From contig NZ_JAMBOQ010000002.1 of assembly GCF_023715685.1 (NCBI RefSeq), positions 558,001 to 622,000 of the forward strand: DNA of 64,000 nt, given 5' to 3'. The notes beneath the pieces were generated by a model. That model was not told the origin of the DNA and did not search any database. It worked only from the letters and a program-made list of their open reading frames with translations. Of the stretch, positions 1 through 7,935 are shown piece by piece; position 1 is the stretch's first letter, and each line of letters begins with the position of its first letter. A program made the translations under genes and the position numbers. The stretch comes from Priestia aryabhattai. Lineage in GTDB: Bacteria; Bacillota; Bacilli; Bacillales; Bacillaceae_H.

Positions 1-135
1 ATAACAATGCAGAACTTCCATTTCTGCATCTAGTGCAGCTTCAATAAGAAACCGTTCTAAAAGTGAGGAATCATTTAATATCACTTCATCGCATTCGAAT
101 GCATCCATTAGCAAGTGTTCGCCTTTAATATCCAC
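1..135 (-). CDS. S-adenosylmethionine decarboxylase-like proenzyme (N-terminal part, runs off window)
   Basis: Only the first 45 codons are inside the window. The start is GTG at 135, with AAAGGAGG eight bases upstream. The visible part begins GEHLLMDAFECDEVILND and continues with an acidic, helical stretch. This fits the N-terminus of prokaryotic AdoMet decarboxylases (SpeD/SpeH type), where a G-H-x-L-x-[DE] start is followed by a Cys and a conserved LND. Family members cleave themselves to make a pyruvoyl cofactor and supply decarboxy-AdoMet for spermidine synthesis. The self-cleavage serine lies outside the window, so activity cannot be judged. Assignment is by recognition of the N-terminus only. 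Confidence 0.6.
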   Translation of the reverse strand, partial: MDIKGEHLLMDAFECDEVILNDSSLLERFLIEAALDAEMEVLHCY

Positions 136-257
136 TACTTCAGCCTCCTTTCTGAGCATTATTTTCACTATCTTATGAAATTTTTTAGAAAAGGGAAACG
201 TAAGCACGTTATTTTATATATATATTTTCGGGAAATAACTAGTTATCTTCACATAGA

Positions 258-350
258 AAAGGGGCTGGGACAAAAGTAGTTTAGTTGAAGGAAGATCCGA
301 ACGATGAATCGAGATTCTTGATGGAGAATCCAACTCGTTCGGATTTTTTC
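258..350 (+). repeat. Hairpin element with GGGGCTGGGACAAAA lead-in
   Basis: The string GGGGCTGGGACAAAA is followed by a perfect 10-bp stem (ATCCGAACGA at 295-304, TCGTTCGGAT at 335-344) enclosing a second small stem (GATTC/GAATC), then a run of T. The lead-in resembles a short intergenic repeat seen in many Firmicutes. It may act as a terminator; no gene ends just upstream on this strand. Confidence 0.5.
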
Positions 351-393
351 ATGGTGATGGTGAATGTAGGTTTCATGTATGTAGTTACTTCTA

Positions 394-525
394 GCTGTTG
401 ATTGGAGGGCAAGGCGAAGACTCCTGCGGGAAAAGCGGAATAGGTGAGACCCCGCAGGAGCGTAAGCGACGAGGAGGCTCATCGGCCGCCCGCGGAAAGC
501 GAAGCCTTGCACGGAAATCAACAGC
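394..525. repeat. 132-bp structured intergenic repeat with 10-bp terminal inverted repeats
   Basis: The element is bounded by GCTGTTGATT (394-403) and its exact reverse complement AATCAACAGC (516-525). Inside are further complementary arms (ACTCCTGCGGG and CCCGCAGGAG). It is far more GC-rich than its surroundings. It matches my memory of a dispersed Bacillaceae intergenic repeat. An open frame on the minus strand through it is not a credible gene. Confidence 0.65.
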
Positions 526-608
526 GGTGTACCAAGCAATCCATACTAGCTTATTTATCCAATTTGTTCGTCTTTAGATTGGATTGAATTAGTTATGTCT
601 CAATCTCT

Positions 609-1571
609 CTACTCTTTATCAGCATTAAACCAGCCTTTTCGCTTGAACCATAGGATTAAACAAAGCATTATCAATCCCATGAAGCCAAGCACAAAGAAAT
701 AGCCATAGCGCCACTTTAACTCAGGCATATTTTCAAAATTCATTCCGTATACGCCAACGATAAATGTAAGCGGAATAAAGATAGATGAAATAACGGTCAG
801 TGTCATCATAATTGAATTCATCCGGTTTGAATTAAGAGAAAGATAATTATCGCGCATATCAGACGTCATTTCCCGATTCGATTCAATCATATCAGCTAAT
901 TTTAATAAGTGGTCATAGACATCTTTAAAATATCTTTTTTGTTCAGGATGAACATCTAGGCGTTCAGAATTTATAACACGGTACAATAAATCGCGCATAG
1001 GCAAAATGGTTCTTCTGATTTTTAGTAAATCACTTCGAAGTTTGAATACATCTTCCATTAAAACAGAGATGGATTTCTTAGCGTCTATGTTTTCTATATC
1101 ATTTAGCTCATCTTCAATTTGATATACACTAGGAAAATATTCATCTACAACTTTATCCATCACAGAATACGCAAGGTAGCTTACCCCTTTTTCTTGACTC
1201 AAAGGCGTATGAAGTAATTTTTCCCATACTTTGTCAATTGCAGCCGATGGGTGAAAGTGAAAGGTAACGATATAGTTTTCGCCGATAAAAAGGTCAACTT
1301 CTTCAGCTTCTAACGTTTGACGATTTAACGAATGAAGGACAAAAAAACTGTATCCTTCATAATAATCGAGTTTTGGACGCTGCAGAAAATGAAAGCAATC
1401 TTCAATCGCTAACGGATGAAAGTGAAAGGATGATTGCAGCAGCAACGCTTCTTCTTCAGAAGGGCAGTTAAAGTCAATCCAATAGTACTGAATAGAGGGA
1501 TCATGAATCTGATCTAATTGTATATTTTTTATGAGCTTGTGATCGTTCGTAAGAGCTAACGTTCGTATCAT
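609..1571 (-). CDS. corA: CorA-family magnesium/cobalt transport protein
   Basis: This 320-residue protein has the CorA plan: a long acidic, alpha-helical cytoplasmic domain (residues 1 to about 255), then two C-terminal membrane helices. The signature GMN of the YGMNF motif sits at the end of the first helix, and a basic tail (WFKRKGWF) follows the second. CorA proteins form pentameric inner-membrane channels for Mg2+ (also Co2+, Ni2+). The start at 1571 was chosen because AAAGGAG lies seven bases upstream; an upstream extension to 1631 has no such site. The gene stands alone, transcribed leftward. Bacillus genomes usually hold more than one CorA-like gene, so the exact ion is not certain. 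Confidence 0.9.
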   Translation of the reverse strand: MIRTLALTNDHKLIKNIQLDQIHDPSIQYYWIDFNCPSEEEALLLQSSFHFHPLAIEDCFHFLQRPKLDYYEGYSFFVLHSLNRQTLEAEEVDLFIGENYIVTFHFHPSAAIDKVWEKLLHTPLSQEKGVSYLAYSVMDKVVDEYFPSVYQIEDELNDIENIDAKKSISVLMEDVFKLRSDLLKIRRTILPMRDLLYRVINSERLDVHPEQKRYFKDVYDHLLKLADMIESNREMTSDMRDNYLSLNSNRMNSIMMTLTVISSIFIPLTFIVGVYGMNFENMPELKWRYGYFFVLGFMGLIMLCLILWFKRKGWFNADKE

Positions 1572-1700
1572 TTGAAAACTCCTTTGCATTTTTATAACTA
1601 CTTTAATGTAGCATAAAATCATAAAATACAAGTATTTAAAAAAATAATTTTCTCTCTTCTCTTTCTATAAAACTAGTAAGGATAAAAAAGGGGAATTATA

Positions 1701-2575
1701 ATGATGGTAGTAGCTCGTATGGAAAGGGGAATCGTTTTGAATAAAAATGAAGCACTTCGAACGTTTTTTTAAAACATGCAGATCAACTGACGGAAGAGTG
1801 GTACGAAAGTATTGAAGACAATGACCCAGAATCGGTTTATGCATCGACTCATCCGGAAGTCATTTCAGTATTAAAAGATCAAAATAATGAATTTCATTTA
1901 TACATAGCGGATGTATTTATAAAAAGTGAAAAAGAATTTTTTGATTCATTTGAAACGTGGATTTTAAAGATTGCCGAAGATGGAGAGCATGTAAGAACGC
2001 CTATTCATTATATTATTCGAGAATTTTTCCGAGTGAGAAAACAGTATTTAACGTATTTAAATCAATTTGTAGAAGAGTATGAGCAAATTATTACGCAAGA
2101 AGAAATAGACGAATGGAACGAATTGATTGTCCGTGTGTTTGATATTACCGTTTATAAATTTGTAGAAGAACATGATCAGCATTCAAAGCGTTTACTGGAG
2201 GCACACAAAGAGCTGATTAACGAGCTGAGCTCGCCAGTTATTCCATTAAGCGATCATATTGCAATTCTTCCACTTGTTGGGGATATCGACACGGCAAGAG
2301 CGCGCCGAATTTTGGAAAATACGTTAACTCGCTGCGCTGAGCAGCAAGTGAATCACCTTTATATTGATATTTCAGGAGTAGTCATTGTCGATACGATGGT
2401 TGCTCATCAGATTTTCCAGCTGATTGATGCATTAAAATTAATAGGCGTAGAATCAACTATATCTGGGGTACGTCCTGAAATCGCGATTACCGCTTCTCAT
2501 TTAGGTTTATCGTTTGAAAATATATCAACAAAATCCACCCTTGCCAATGCGATGGCTTCACGTATGAAGAGATAA
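1701..2575 (+). pseudogene. RsbR-family stressosome protein, frameshifted
   Basis: The 3' part encodes the C-terminal STAS domain with VDTMVAH and GVRPEIA motifs, as in RsbR paralogues that build the stressosome and feed the SigB stress response. The reading frame continues upstream of 2033 into an N-terminal globin-like helical domain. It is lost at a run of seven T (1764-1770), where the upstream frame hits TAA. One extra T would join both parts into about 279 residues (TTG start at 1737) or 291 residues (ATG at 1701), the normal family size. Both starts have a purine-rich site (GGGG upstream of 1701, AGGGG upstream of 1737). It is either a pseudogene or a homopolymer sequencing error. A short STAS-only product from GTG 2033 has no good ribosome site. 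Confidence 0.8.
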
Positions 2576-2579
2576 AGCA

Positions 2580-2612
2580 AACAAGAATTACTTTTAATTC
2601 TTGTTTTTTTGT
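2580..2612 (+). terminator. Rho-independent terminator after the RsbR paralogue
   Basis: A perfect stem ACAAGAATTA/TAATTCTTGT with a four-base loop is followed by a T run. Confidence 0.85.
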
Positions 2613-2624
2613 TTTAATTCACAC

Positions 2625-2654
2625 TTGACTTATAGGTTAAATAGGTATTATGAT
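2625..2654 (+). promoter_or_regulatory. Promoter of the monooxygenase gene with ATAGG direct repeat
   Basis: The -35 element TTGACT (2625) is followed by two ATAGG words nine bases apart (2632, 2641) and a TATGAT -10 (2649-2654). The same arrangement recurs at 3911 before the esterase gene. Confidence 0.55.
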
Positions 2655-2794
2655 TTTACTAATTTAATAAATAAAAAGAGTAGTATTACATACGCTAATA
2701 TAAAAATGTACATCTGTAGTTAGAGGAAAAGAATTAAACAAATAATATGAAAACGTTTTATATAGAATATGAGAATATTTAGGAGGAAATAAAA

Positions 2795-3865
2795 ATGAAC
2801 ATCTTATGGTTTTTCCCTACAGCAGGCGACGGACATTATCTAGGCACAACCGAAGGAAGCAGAACAAGTGACATTCACTACTTAAAACAAATCGCACATG
2901 GGCTGGATTATCTAGGATATGACGGTGCTTTGTTGCCTACTGGTTCAAATTGTGAAGATTCATGGGTGATTGCATCGGCACTTGCTTCTGTTACGAATCG
3001 ACTGAAGTTTTTAATTGCACTTCGCCCGGGTGTAATGTCTCCAACACTTTCAGCACGGATGGCTTCGACATTCGATCAAATGTCAAACGGTCGACTTATG
3101 TTAAATATTGTGACGGGAGGAGATCCCGTGGAGCAAGCAACGTACGGTAACTATTTAAGCCACGATAAACGCTACGAGTTAACAGATGAATTTTTAACGA
3201 TTTGGCGAGATGTAATGGAAGGAAAAAAAGTGGATTTTAAAGGAGAACATGTTGATGTAACAGGCGCGTACATTCCATCGCCTCCTGTCCAAAAACCGTA
3301 TCCTCCGCTGTACTTTGGTGGATCTTCTCCAGCAGGAAAAGAAGTAGGAGCAAAGCATGCAGATGTATATTTGTTATGGGGAGAGCCGCCTGCAGTGATC
3401 AAGACGAAAATTGATGAGATGAAAGAAAAAGCTGCAAACGAAGGTCGGGACATTCGCTTTGGTATTCGTCTGCACGTTATTGTAAGAGAATCAGAAGACG
3501 AAGCGTGGGAATCTGCAGATAAATTAATTAAACATGTTAATAATGATACGATCAAAGCGTTTCAAGATAAATTTGCGTCATTTGACTCCACTGCCCAAAA
3601 AACACAGTCAAGTTTGCACAGCGGAACAAAAGATCGAGGTTCATTAGAGATCGCTCCGAATCTATGGGCAGGAATTGGCTTAGCACGAGAAGGAGCTGGA
3701 ACCGCTCTTGTTGGAAGTCCTGAAATTGTAGCCGATCGTTTAAAAGAGTACAAAGAGCTAGAAATTGACACATTTATTTTATCAGGTTACCCGCATCTAG
3801 AAGAAGCATATACGTTTGCTGAGCTAGTATTTCCACATATTCAAAAAGAACGAAGCAAGAAATAA
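2795..3865 (+). CDS. ssuD: FMNH2-dependent alkanesulfonate monooxygenase (SsuD-like)
   Basis: This 356-residue protein is a bacterial luciferase-like TIM-barrel flavin monooxygenase. It starts MNILWFFPTAGDGHYLG and carries the SsuD-type segments RPGVMSPTLSARMASTFD and NIVTGGDPVE, and a C-terminal SGYPHLEEAY. Such enzymes use reduced FMN and O2 to split alkanesulfonates into aldehyde plus sulfite when sulfate is scarce. The ribosome site AGGAGG lies seven bases before ATG. Unlike the usual ssuBACD operon, no sulfonate ABC transporter or flavin reductase is adjacent, so the gene stands alone with its own promoter. Substrate is inferred from family; length matches SsuD closely. Confidence 0.85.
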   Translation: MNILWFFPTAGDGHYLGTTEGSRTSDIHYLKQIAHGLDYLGYDGALLPTGSNCEDSWVIASALASVTNRLKFLIALRPGVMSPTLSARMASTFDQMSNGRLMLNIVTGGDPVEQATYGNYLSHDKRYELTDEFLTIWRDVMEGKKVDFKGEHVDVTGAYIPSPPVQKPYPPLYFGGSSPAGKEVGAKHADVYLLWGEPPAVIKTKIDEMKEKAANEGRDIRFGIRLHVIVRESEDEAWESADKLIKHVNNDTIKAFQDKFASFDSTAQKTQSSLHSGTKDRGSLEIAPNLWAGIGLAREGAGTALVGSPEIVADRLKEYKELEIDTFILSGYPHLEEAYTFAELVFPHIQKERSKK

Positions 3866-3910
3866 TTCTTGCTTCGTTCTTTTTGAATGATAAAAAAACA
3901 AATAACCTAG

Positions 3911-3939
3911 TTGACTCATAGGAATTATAGGTGTATTAT
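3911..3939 (+). promoter_or_regulatory. Promoter of the esterase gene with ATAGG direct repeat
   Basis: TTGACT (3911-3916) and TATTAT (3934-3939) are 17 bases apart, with ATAGG at 3918 and 3927. The layout copies the promoter at 2625. Confidence 0.6.
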
Positions 3940-3986
3940 AAAGATAGTTCATTTAGTCAGAAAATATGCGGTAAAGGGTGAAGAAA

Positions 3987-4760
3987 ATGGAACGTTATGA
4001 CGTAATTCAAGGCGCAGAATCTTTTTATTATAAAGGCAGCGACATTGGTATACTTGTTTCTCACGGATTTATGGGGACTCCTCAAAGTATGGAATATATC
4101 GGAAAAGAATTAGCTAAAAAAGGTTTTACTGTGTACGGTTTGCGACTAACGGGACATGGTACTCACTACTATGATATTGAGCAAACAACGTACGAGGAAT
4201 GGAAGCAAGACTTTTTAAATGGGTATCAGCGTTTGAAGCAAGAATGCCGTCATGTATTTATATTAGGTCAGTCCATGGGAGGCACTCTTACCTTTCATAC
4301 AGCAAGCCAAGGATTAGACCTTGACGGAGTTATTGCAATCAATCCGGCTATGACGTCAATTCCATCAATGGAGCCTTATCGCTCTCGTCATACGCCTCGT
4401 TATTTAAAAGAAGATCAGCCGGATATTAAAGATCCAAATGTACATGAAATTACGTACGATAAAGTACCAGTGCGCTCCATGCGTGAGCTACTTTTTTTAA
4501 TGGACGAAACAAAAGAACGCTTATCTCATGTAACATGCCCGGCTTTAATACTAACATCAACCGTTGATAACGTAGTACCACCTGAGAATTCAGCTTATAT
4601 CTTAAAACATATTCAATCAGCAGAAAAAAGACAGCACATGCTTAGAAACTCTTACCATGTTGCGTCGATGGATTTTGATAAAGACACGATTGTTGCACAA
4701 ACAGCACAGTTTGTACAAGCAACAGTTGCCAAAAAAAAAGTGCATGAGCGAATTTTTTAA
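3987..4760 (+). CDS. Alpha/beta hydrolase, carboxylesterase / monoacylglycerol lipase type
   Basis: This 257-residue soluble alpha/beta hydrolase has the oxyanion-hole motif SHGFMGTPQSM near residue 26 and the nucleophile elbow GQSMGG around residue 95. The acid is probably the Asp of STVDNVVPPENS and the base the His of NSYHVASMDFDKD. This is the layout of the Bacillus/Geobacillus Est30 carboxylesterases and monoacylglycerol lipases. Start ATG 3987 was preferred to GTG 3978 because AAAGGGTG then has proper spacing. It shares a promoter design with the monooxygenase upstream, hinting at joint control, but the physiological ester is unknown. Confidence 0.85.
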   Translation: MERYDVIQGAESFYYKGSDIGILVSHGFMGTPQSMEYIGKELAKKGFTVYGLRLTGHGTHYYDIEQTTYEEWKQDFLNGYQRLKQECRHVFILGQSMGGTLTFHTASQGLDLDGVIAINPAMTSIPSMEPYRSRHTPRYLKEDQPDIKDPNVHEITYDKVPVRSMRELLFLMDETKERLSHVTCPALILTSTVDNVVPPENSAYILKHIQSAEKRQHMLRNSYHVASMDFDKDTIVAQTAQFVQATVAKKKVHERIF

Positions 4761-4790
4761 TTTTTAAATTCGCTCCATTTCTTTTTTACT
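4745..4790 (+). terminator. Terminator overlapping the esterase stop
   Basis: The perfect arms GAGCGAATTT and AAATTCGCTC enclose an AT loop and are followed by a T-rich stretch. The left arm includes the last codons of the esterase gene. Confidence 0.7.
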
Positions 4791-4839
4791 TCAAGTAAGA
4801 TAAAATGAATCTTGAATGAAAACAAAGGAGTGTACATAC

Positions 4840-5040
4840 ATGATTCATTTAGAATGGAACGATCGTCCAACAATTAAACAAGTAAAATGCATACATACAG
4901 ATGCAAAAAAATTCGTGGTTGAAAATGTATTAACAGCAGGAAAAACATATGATGTAAAAAACGAAACAGAAGAGTTTTATTTTGTTGTTGATAACACTGG
5001 CCAAGTTGGCGGCTTTTATAAAGAATACTTTGAAGGCTAA
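4840..5040 (+). CDS. Small conserved protein, probably DUF6501 family
   Basis: This soluble protein of 66 residues begins MIHLEWNDRPTIKQVKCIH and ends GGFYKEYFEG. ATG 4840 was chosen because AAAGGAG sits nine bases before it. The composition (alternating charged and hydrophobic beta-strand-like stretches, no membrane segment or signal) suggests a small SH3/OB-like fold, but that is inference. I recognise it as a conserved short Bacillaceae protein, most likely DUF6501; no function is known to me. It is a single-gene unit with its own terminator. Confidence 0.7.
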   Translation: MIHLEWNDRPTIKQVKCIHTDAKKFVVENVLTAGKTYDVKNETEEFYFVVDNTGQVGGFYKEYFEG

Positions 5041-5043
5041 ACA

Positions 5044-5074
5044 AAAAATCATCGTCTCGGCGATGATTTTTTTA
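5044..5074 (+). terminator. Terminator
   Basis: The stem AATCATCG/CGATGATT is followed by a run of seven T. Confidence 0.85.
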
Positions 5075-5341
5075 TTGCAATAGAAATGGTTAACTGGACC
5101 TTACAACCAATGTCTTCCACTTCTCAGTGAAACGAACGAGCATTCTTTTAAAGAGAAATTCTATATATCCAATCATTTCGGAAAAAGGCTTTATGATAAA
5201 AATAGGATTTAAGACCTAAATTCTTCCGTTTCTTGTTCTGATTAAAAGGGTAACTGACTATAAATACCCATGACAACAATTATTTTACAATGTAAAATGA
5301 AAGCGACGCTTAACAGAAAAAGGAAAAGAGGAGGTTATACG

Positions 5342-5581
5342 GTGAAAAAGCGTAATACAGCAGCTTTTACATTTTTAGCATGGACAGCTTTTATTACAGC
5401 ACTATTAGCTATGTTTATAGGAATTTATACATTAGATGCATCATTACCGGTAAAAGGTTATTATGCCGTTGGAACGTTATACTTAACGATGTCTGCTTTT
5501 GTGCTCCAAAAAACCATCCGTGATAACGAAGAAGATACGGCACACGAACGCAAATATGACAAAGCAGAAGAAGAATTATAG
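5342..5581 (+). CDS. YiaA/YiaB-like two-helix membrane protein
   Basis: This protein of 79 residues contains two membrane helices (about residues 7-27 and 37-57) separated by a short polar loop, and an acidic/basic cytoplasmic tail rich in E and K. This is the YiaAB two-helix domain arrangement. GTG 5342 is the start because AGAGGAGG precedes it by seven bases; the longer frame from 5270 lacks a ribosome site. The 265 bases upstream (5075-5341) hold no gene I can support. Function unknown. Confidence 0.7.
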   Translation: MKKRNTAAFTFLAWTAFITALLAMFIGIYTLDASLPVKGYYAVGTLYLTMSAFVLQKTIRDNEEDTAHERKYDKAEEEL

Positions 5582-5610
5582 AGCTAAAAAAGAGCATTTT
5601 TCTAGCTCCT

Positions 5611-5647
5611 TGAAAAACATCCCCATTTTTGGGAGATGTTTTTTTAT
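5611..5647 (+). terminator. Terminator
   Basis: The arms AAACATCCCC and GGGAGATGTTT are followed by seven T. Confidence 0.75.
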
Positions 5648-5706
5648 ATAAAAAAACAGGGAACTTGTCACTCCATGTCGTATTAATAAAGAAGGAGGTG
5701 ATTGAA

Positions 5707-6228
5707 TTGACACAATTAATGATTAATAACGTAAGTTTTCACGTTGATATGTTTGAAGAAAAAATGATTACTGATGCGAATACAGGTGAAGAGTTGAAAA
5801 GGCTAAACTTTTCTTTTTCGGTTGTAGGCAAAGCAGATTATGATAAATATGATGCATTTTTTGAGGATCCGTACTTTGAAGTAACAAATATGGATACAAA
5901 AGAAACGCTTATACTAAAAAATATTTCGCATAGCACATTTTATCAGTCACCTGAAATTACAGATCATACAAATATTGTTTTCAGAGTGAAGCTGCAGCAA
6001 GAACCTGTTAACACAAAAGAACAAGCAAAAAAGGAACAGCCAACAGAGAGCACGATAAACGAAGTGCTTTTATTTAGAATAAAATTTAAGGCTCTTGTCG
6101 AATTACTTGAAGAAAAAGGACTCCTCACAGAAGATGAATTGTATACTAAAATTGAAGAAGTAGCAGAACGAGATTTTGATATTTTAAGAGATGAATTAAG
6201 TCATTCTAAAAAAGAGCTAAAAGCGTAA
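5707..6228 (+). CDS. Uncharacterised soluble protein
   Basis: The protein has 173 residues. The start is TTG 5707, six bases after an unusually strong AAGGAGGTG; ATG 5719 is possible. Residues 1-105 read as a beta-rich domain (alternating hydrophobic strands such as LMINNVSFHVDMF and IVFRVKLQQEP). A short K/E/Q linker follows, then a C-terminal helical, acidic segment containing LVELLEEKGLLTEDEL, which looks like a small protein-interaction helix-turn-helix. No signal peptide or membrane segment. I do not recognise the family. It is a single-gene unit between terminators. Confidence 0.7.
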   Translation: MTQLMINNVSFHVDMFEEKMITDANTGEELKRLNFSFSVVGKADYDKYDAFFEDPYFEVTNMDTKETLILKNISHSTFYQSPEITDHTNIVFRVKLQQEPVNTKEQAKKEQPTESTINEVLLFRIKFKALVELLEEKGLLTEDELYTKIEEVAERDFDILRDELSHSKKELKA

Positions 6229-6262
6229 AAATACCCCATTCTGCCGGGGGATTTTTTATTTA
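6229..6262 (+). terminator. Terminator
   Basis: A short CCCC...GGGG stem is followed by ATTTTTTAT directly after the stop at 6228. Confidence 0.6.
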
Positions 6263-6337
6263 TATCCATTAATTTATAACCCTTTTGATAAATCGTTCAT
6301 ATATTACATCACGATGAAAATAAAAAGGGTGAGGATA

Positions 6338-6556
6338 ATGCCGATTGTTATTAATCATGTAGTGATTCCAAACGTTACAGGAGGAGTCGTTACGTTTGGA
6401 GATACGTACTATGTTTCTCCAAAAAGTAACAGTAAAACCGCACAAGGTTCAGGATCTTCAAATACAGGAATTTGCGTAAATACAAATTCGGGACTTTCTA
6501 ATACAAATACGCTCGATCCAGATGGTTCGGACCAAAACGGCTTCGGAAACGGATAA
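6338..6556 (+). CDS. GerPA/GerPF-family spore germination protein
   Basis: This 72-residue protein begins MPIVINHVVIPNVTGGVVTFGD, the hallmark opening of GerPA/GerPF-type proteins. It continues with a Ser/Asn/Gly-rich low-complexity tail. In Bacillus, GerP proteins sit in the spore coat layers and help germinants pass through the coat. Here the gene is separate from a gerPABCDEF cluster, so it is a stand-alone paralogue. Expression during sporulation is expected but no SigK/GerE site was proven. ATG 6338 follows AAGGGTGAGG. Confidence 0.8.
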   Translation: MPIVINHVVIPNVTGGVVTFGDTYYVSPKSNSKTAQGSGSSNTGICVNTNSGLSNTNTLDPDGSDQNGFGNG

Positions 6557-6577
6557 GGAAAGGGATAAGGAAAGGGA
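6554..6577 (+). repeat. Two-copy 12-bp tandem repeat holding a stop codon and ribosome site
   Basis: GGATAAGGAAAG occurs twice in a row. The first copy contains the TAA stop of the GerP-like gene; the second supplies the purine-rich site of the next start at 6577. Confidence 0.7.
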
Positions 6578-6810
6578 TGTTTTATTCTTCTTTCTACACG
6601 CCTTTTCAGTATTCATTTTATCCGTATTTTATGCCTTCATTTGCACGTCCAATTGGATTTGTCGTGTCACCTGATGGAGCTATGGACAACTGGTGGGGGA
6701 AAAAACCATATTGGTGGGGTAAAATCACGCCTTCAGCAGGCGTTTTTCCTCCCGTTACCCAGTATTATACGGGCAATTTAGTTCCTTATAGTTTAAGGGG
6801 CTATTACTAA
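6577..6810 (+). CDS. Short Tyr/Pro/Trp-rich protein, possible spore coat component
   Basis: The product has 77 residues, very rich in Tyr, Phe, Pro and Trp (for example FYTPFQYSFYPYFMPSF and a duplicated WWGK). It has no clear membrane helix or signal. It starts 20 bases after the GerP-like gene and is probably co-transcribed with it. Aromatic, low-complexity proteins next to spore genes are often coat proteins cross-linked through tyrosines, but this is inference from composition and neighbourhood only. The family is not recognised. Confidence 0.6.
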   Translation: MFYSSFYTPFQYSFYPYFMPSFARPIGFVVSPDGAMDNWWGKKPYWWGKITPSAGVFPPVTQYYTGNLVPYSLRGYY

Positions 6811-6845
6811 TATAAAAAAGAAGTTTAGATTAAGTTATCTTGTCA

Positions 6846-6877
6846 GCGTCTATTTCCTGAAAATAGGCGTTTTTTTC
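6846..6877 (+). terminator. Terminator
   Basis: The arms GCGTCTATTT and AAATAGGCGT are followed by seven T, ending the GerP-like/coat-like pair. Confidence 0.7.
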
Positions 6878-6965
6878 CGTTTTACTTGATTCAAAGTTAT
6901 TTTTGCTGAATAATAAGGAAAAGAGAATTTTTAGAAGTAAGCTGTAAGTAAGGAGATGTTCAATC

Positions 6966-7307
6966 ATGACAGATAAATGGAGAGTTCATAAAATAAAAAG
7001 TGATTGTGAACCTTGGCTGTTTTTAGAAGGCTGGGAAAAAGATATTATTGAAACCATTGAATTTGAAAAAAAAGAAGAAGCACTTCGCTACTATGCGATG
7101 ATGATTTATGAATTTCATCAAAAATACGCAAGCGTGCGAAGCGATGAACTAGCGCTCTTTAGCTTTTGGAACGAAGGCGAAAAAGAATTTTGTGAGGCCT
7201 GTGATGATGATCTTCAAATCTTCCATGGTGTTTTATTCGCTAAAAACGACGAAGTCTATTCATTAGAAGAAGATGAAGAAGGATTAAAAATGCTTCGTAC
7301 TAAATAA
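6966..7307 (+). CDS. DUF1033 family protein
   Basis: This 113-residue soluble, strongly acidic protein has the opening EPWLFLEGWEKDI, the W-x-F-x-x-W-E pattern I associate with DUF1033. The rest is helical, with EALRYYAMMIYEFHQKY, then an acidic C-terminal stretch. No signal peptide or transmembrane segment. The ribosome site AAGGAG is ten bases before ATG. It is a monocistronic gene just upstream of the SigY operon and separated from it by a terminator. No function is known to me. Confidence 0.75.
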   Translation: MTDKWRVHKIKSDCEPWLFLEGWEKDIIETIEFEKKEEALRYYAMMIYEFHQKYASVRSDELALFSFWNEGEKEFCEACDDDLQIFHGVLFAKNDEVYSLEEDEEGLKMLRTK

Positions 7308-7332
7308 AAACGTCCTGCGGGGCGTTTTTTTC
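7306..7332 (+). terminator. Terminator
   Basis: AAAACGTCC and GGGCGTTTTTTT form a stem with a three-base CTG-type loop. Confidence 0.8.
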
Positions 7333-7342
7333 ATATAAAAAA

Positions 7343-7368
7343 TGAACGATTTCAATCGCTAAAGCGTC
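7343..7368 (+). promoter_or_regulatory. ECF-type promoter of the sigY operon
   Basis: TGAACG (7343-7348) and CGTC (7365-7368) are separated by 16 bases. This is the -35/-10 form of ECF sigma promoters and agrees with autoregulation by SigY as described in B. subtilis. Confidence 0.65.
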
Positions 7369-7404
7369 ATATAGGTGATGAAACAAAAAGGAGGAGTGAC
7401 CGCT

Positions 7405-7935
7405 TTGGAACAAGATGATTTCATCCTTGTCCAAAAAGCATTACAAGGTAATGATGATGCCTTTTCACTGTTATTTCAGCGCTATCATTCATTTTTATAT
7501 AAATACCTTTTAAAGCTAACATTAGATGAGGATTTATGCAGTGAATTGTGTCAGGAAGCAATGATGAAATGTTACGTGAATCTTTCTTCATACAAAAATG
7601 AAGCAAAGTTTTCGACTTGGATGATATCCATTGCTTCAAGACTGTACATGGATTATTTGCGTAAGCAAAAACGGGAAAAAAGCAGTCTCCAGCGAATAAA
7701 GCATTCTTTATCGCATCAGCTTCAGTGGAAAACCAAATACAAAGGAGTGGAATGGAGCGAGATGTTTTCCGATTTTAATGAACTCGATTCGCGCTTTCGA
7801 ATTCCTATCTTGCTTCGACATTATTACGGATATACATATGATGAAATTGCTCATATGCTGAATATGCGAGCAGGAACAGTTAAATCAAGAGTAAATAAAG
7901 GAGTAAACATACTGAGAAAGGAGTGGAAAGAATGA
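7405..7935 (+). CDS. sigY: ECF RNA polymerase sigma factor SigY
   Basis: This 176-residue sigma-70 factor has region 2 near residues 25-90 (YKYLLKLTLDEDLCSELCQE, then FSTWMISIASRLYMDYLR) and region 4 at the C-terminus (YGYTYDEIAHMLNMRAGTVKSR, a helix-turn-helix for the -35 element). Regions 1 and 3 are absent, as in ECF factors. The start is TTG 7405, about ten bases after AAGGAGG. Identity as SigY rests on the downstream order: genes of 106, 68, 63, 296 and 258 codons fit yxlC-yxlD-yxlE-yxlF-yxlG of B. subtilis almost exactly. In B. subtilis SigY is held in check by YxlC/YxlD and transcribes its own operon. The stop overlaps the next start by ATGA. Confidence 0.9.
   Translation: MEQDDFILVQKALQGNDDAFSLLFQRYHSFLYKYLLKLTLDEDLCSELCQEAMMKCYVNLSSYKNEAKFSTWMISIASRLYMDYLRKQKREKSSLQRIKHSLSHQLQWKTKYKGVEWSEMFSDFNELDSRFRIPILLRHYYGYTYDEIAHMLNMRAGTVKSRVNKGVNILRKEWKE

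Noticed and set aside
249..539. 96-codon frame on the minus strand
   Set aside because: It runs through the dispersed 132-bp repeat and the hairpin element; no ribosome site.
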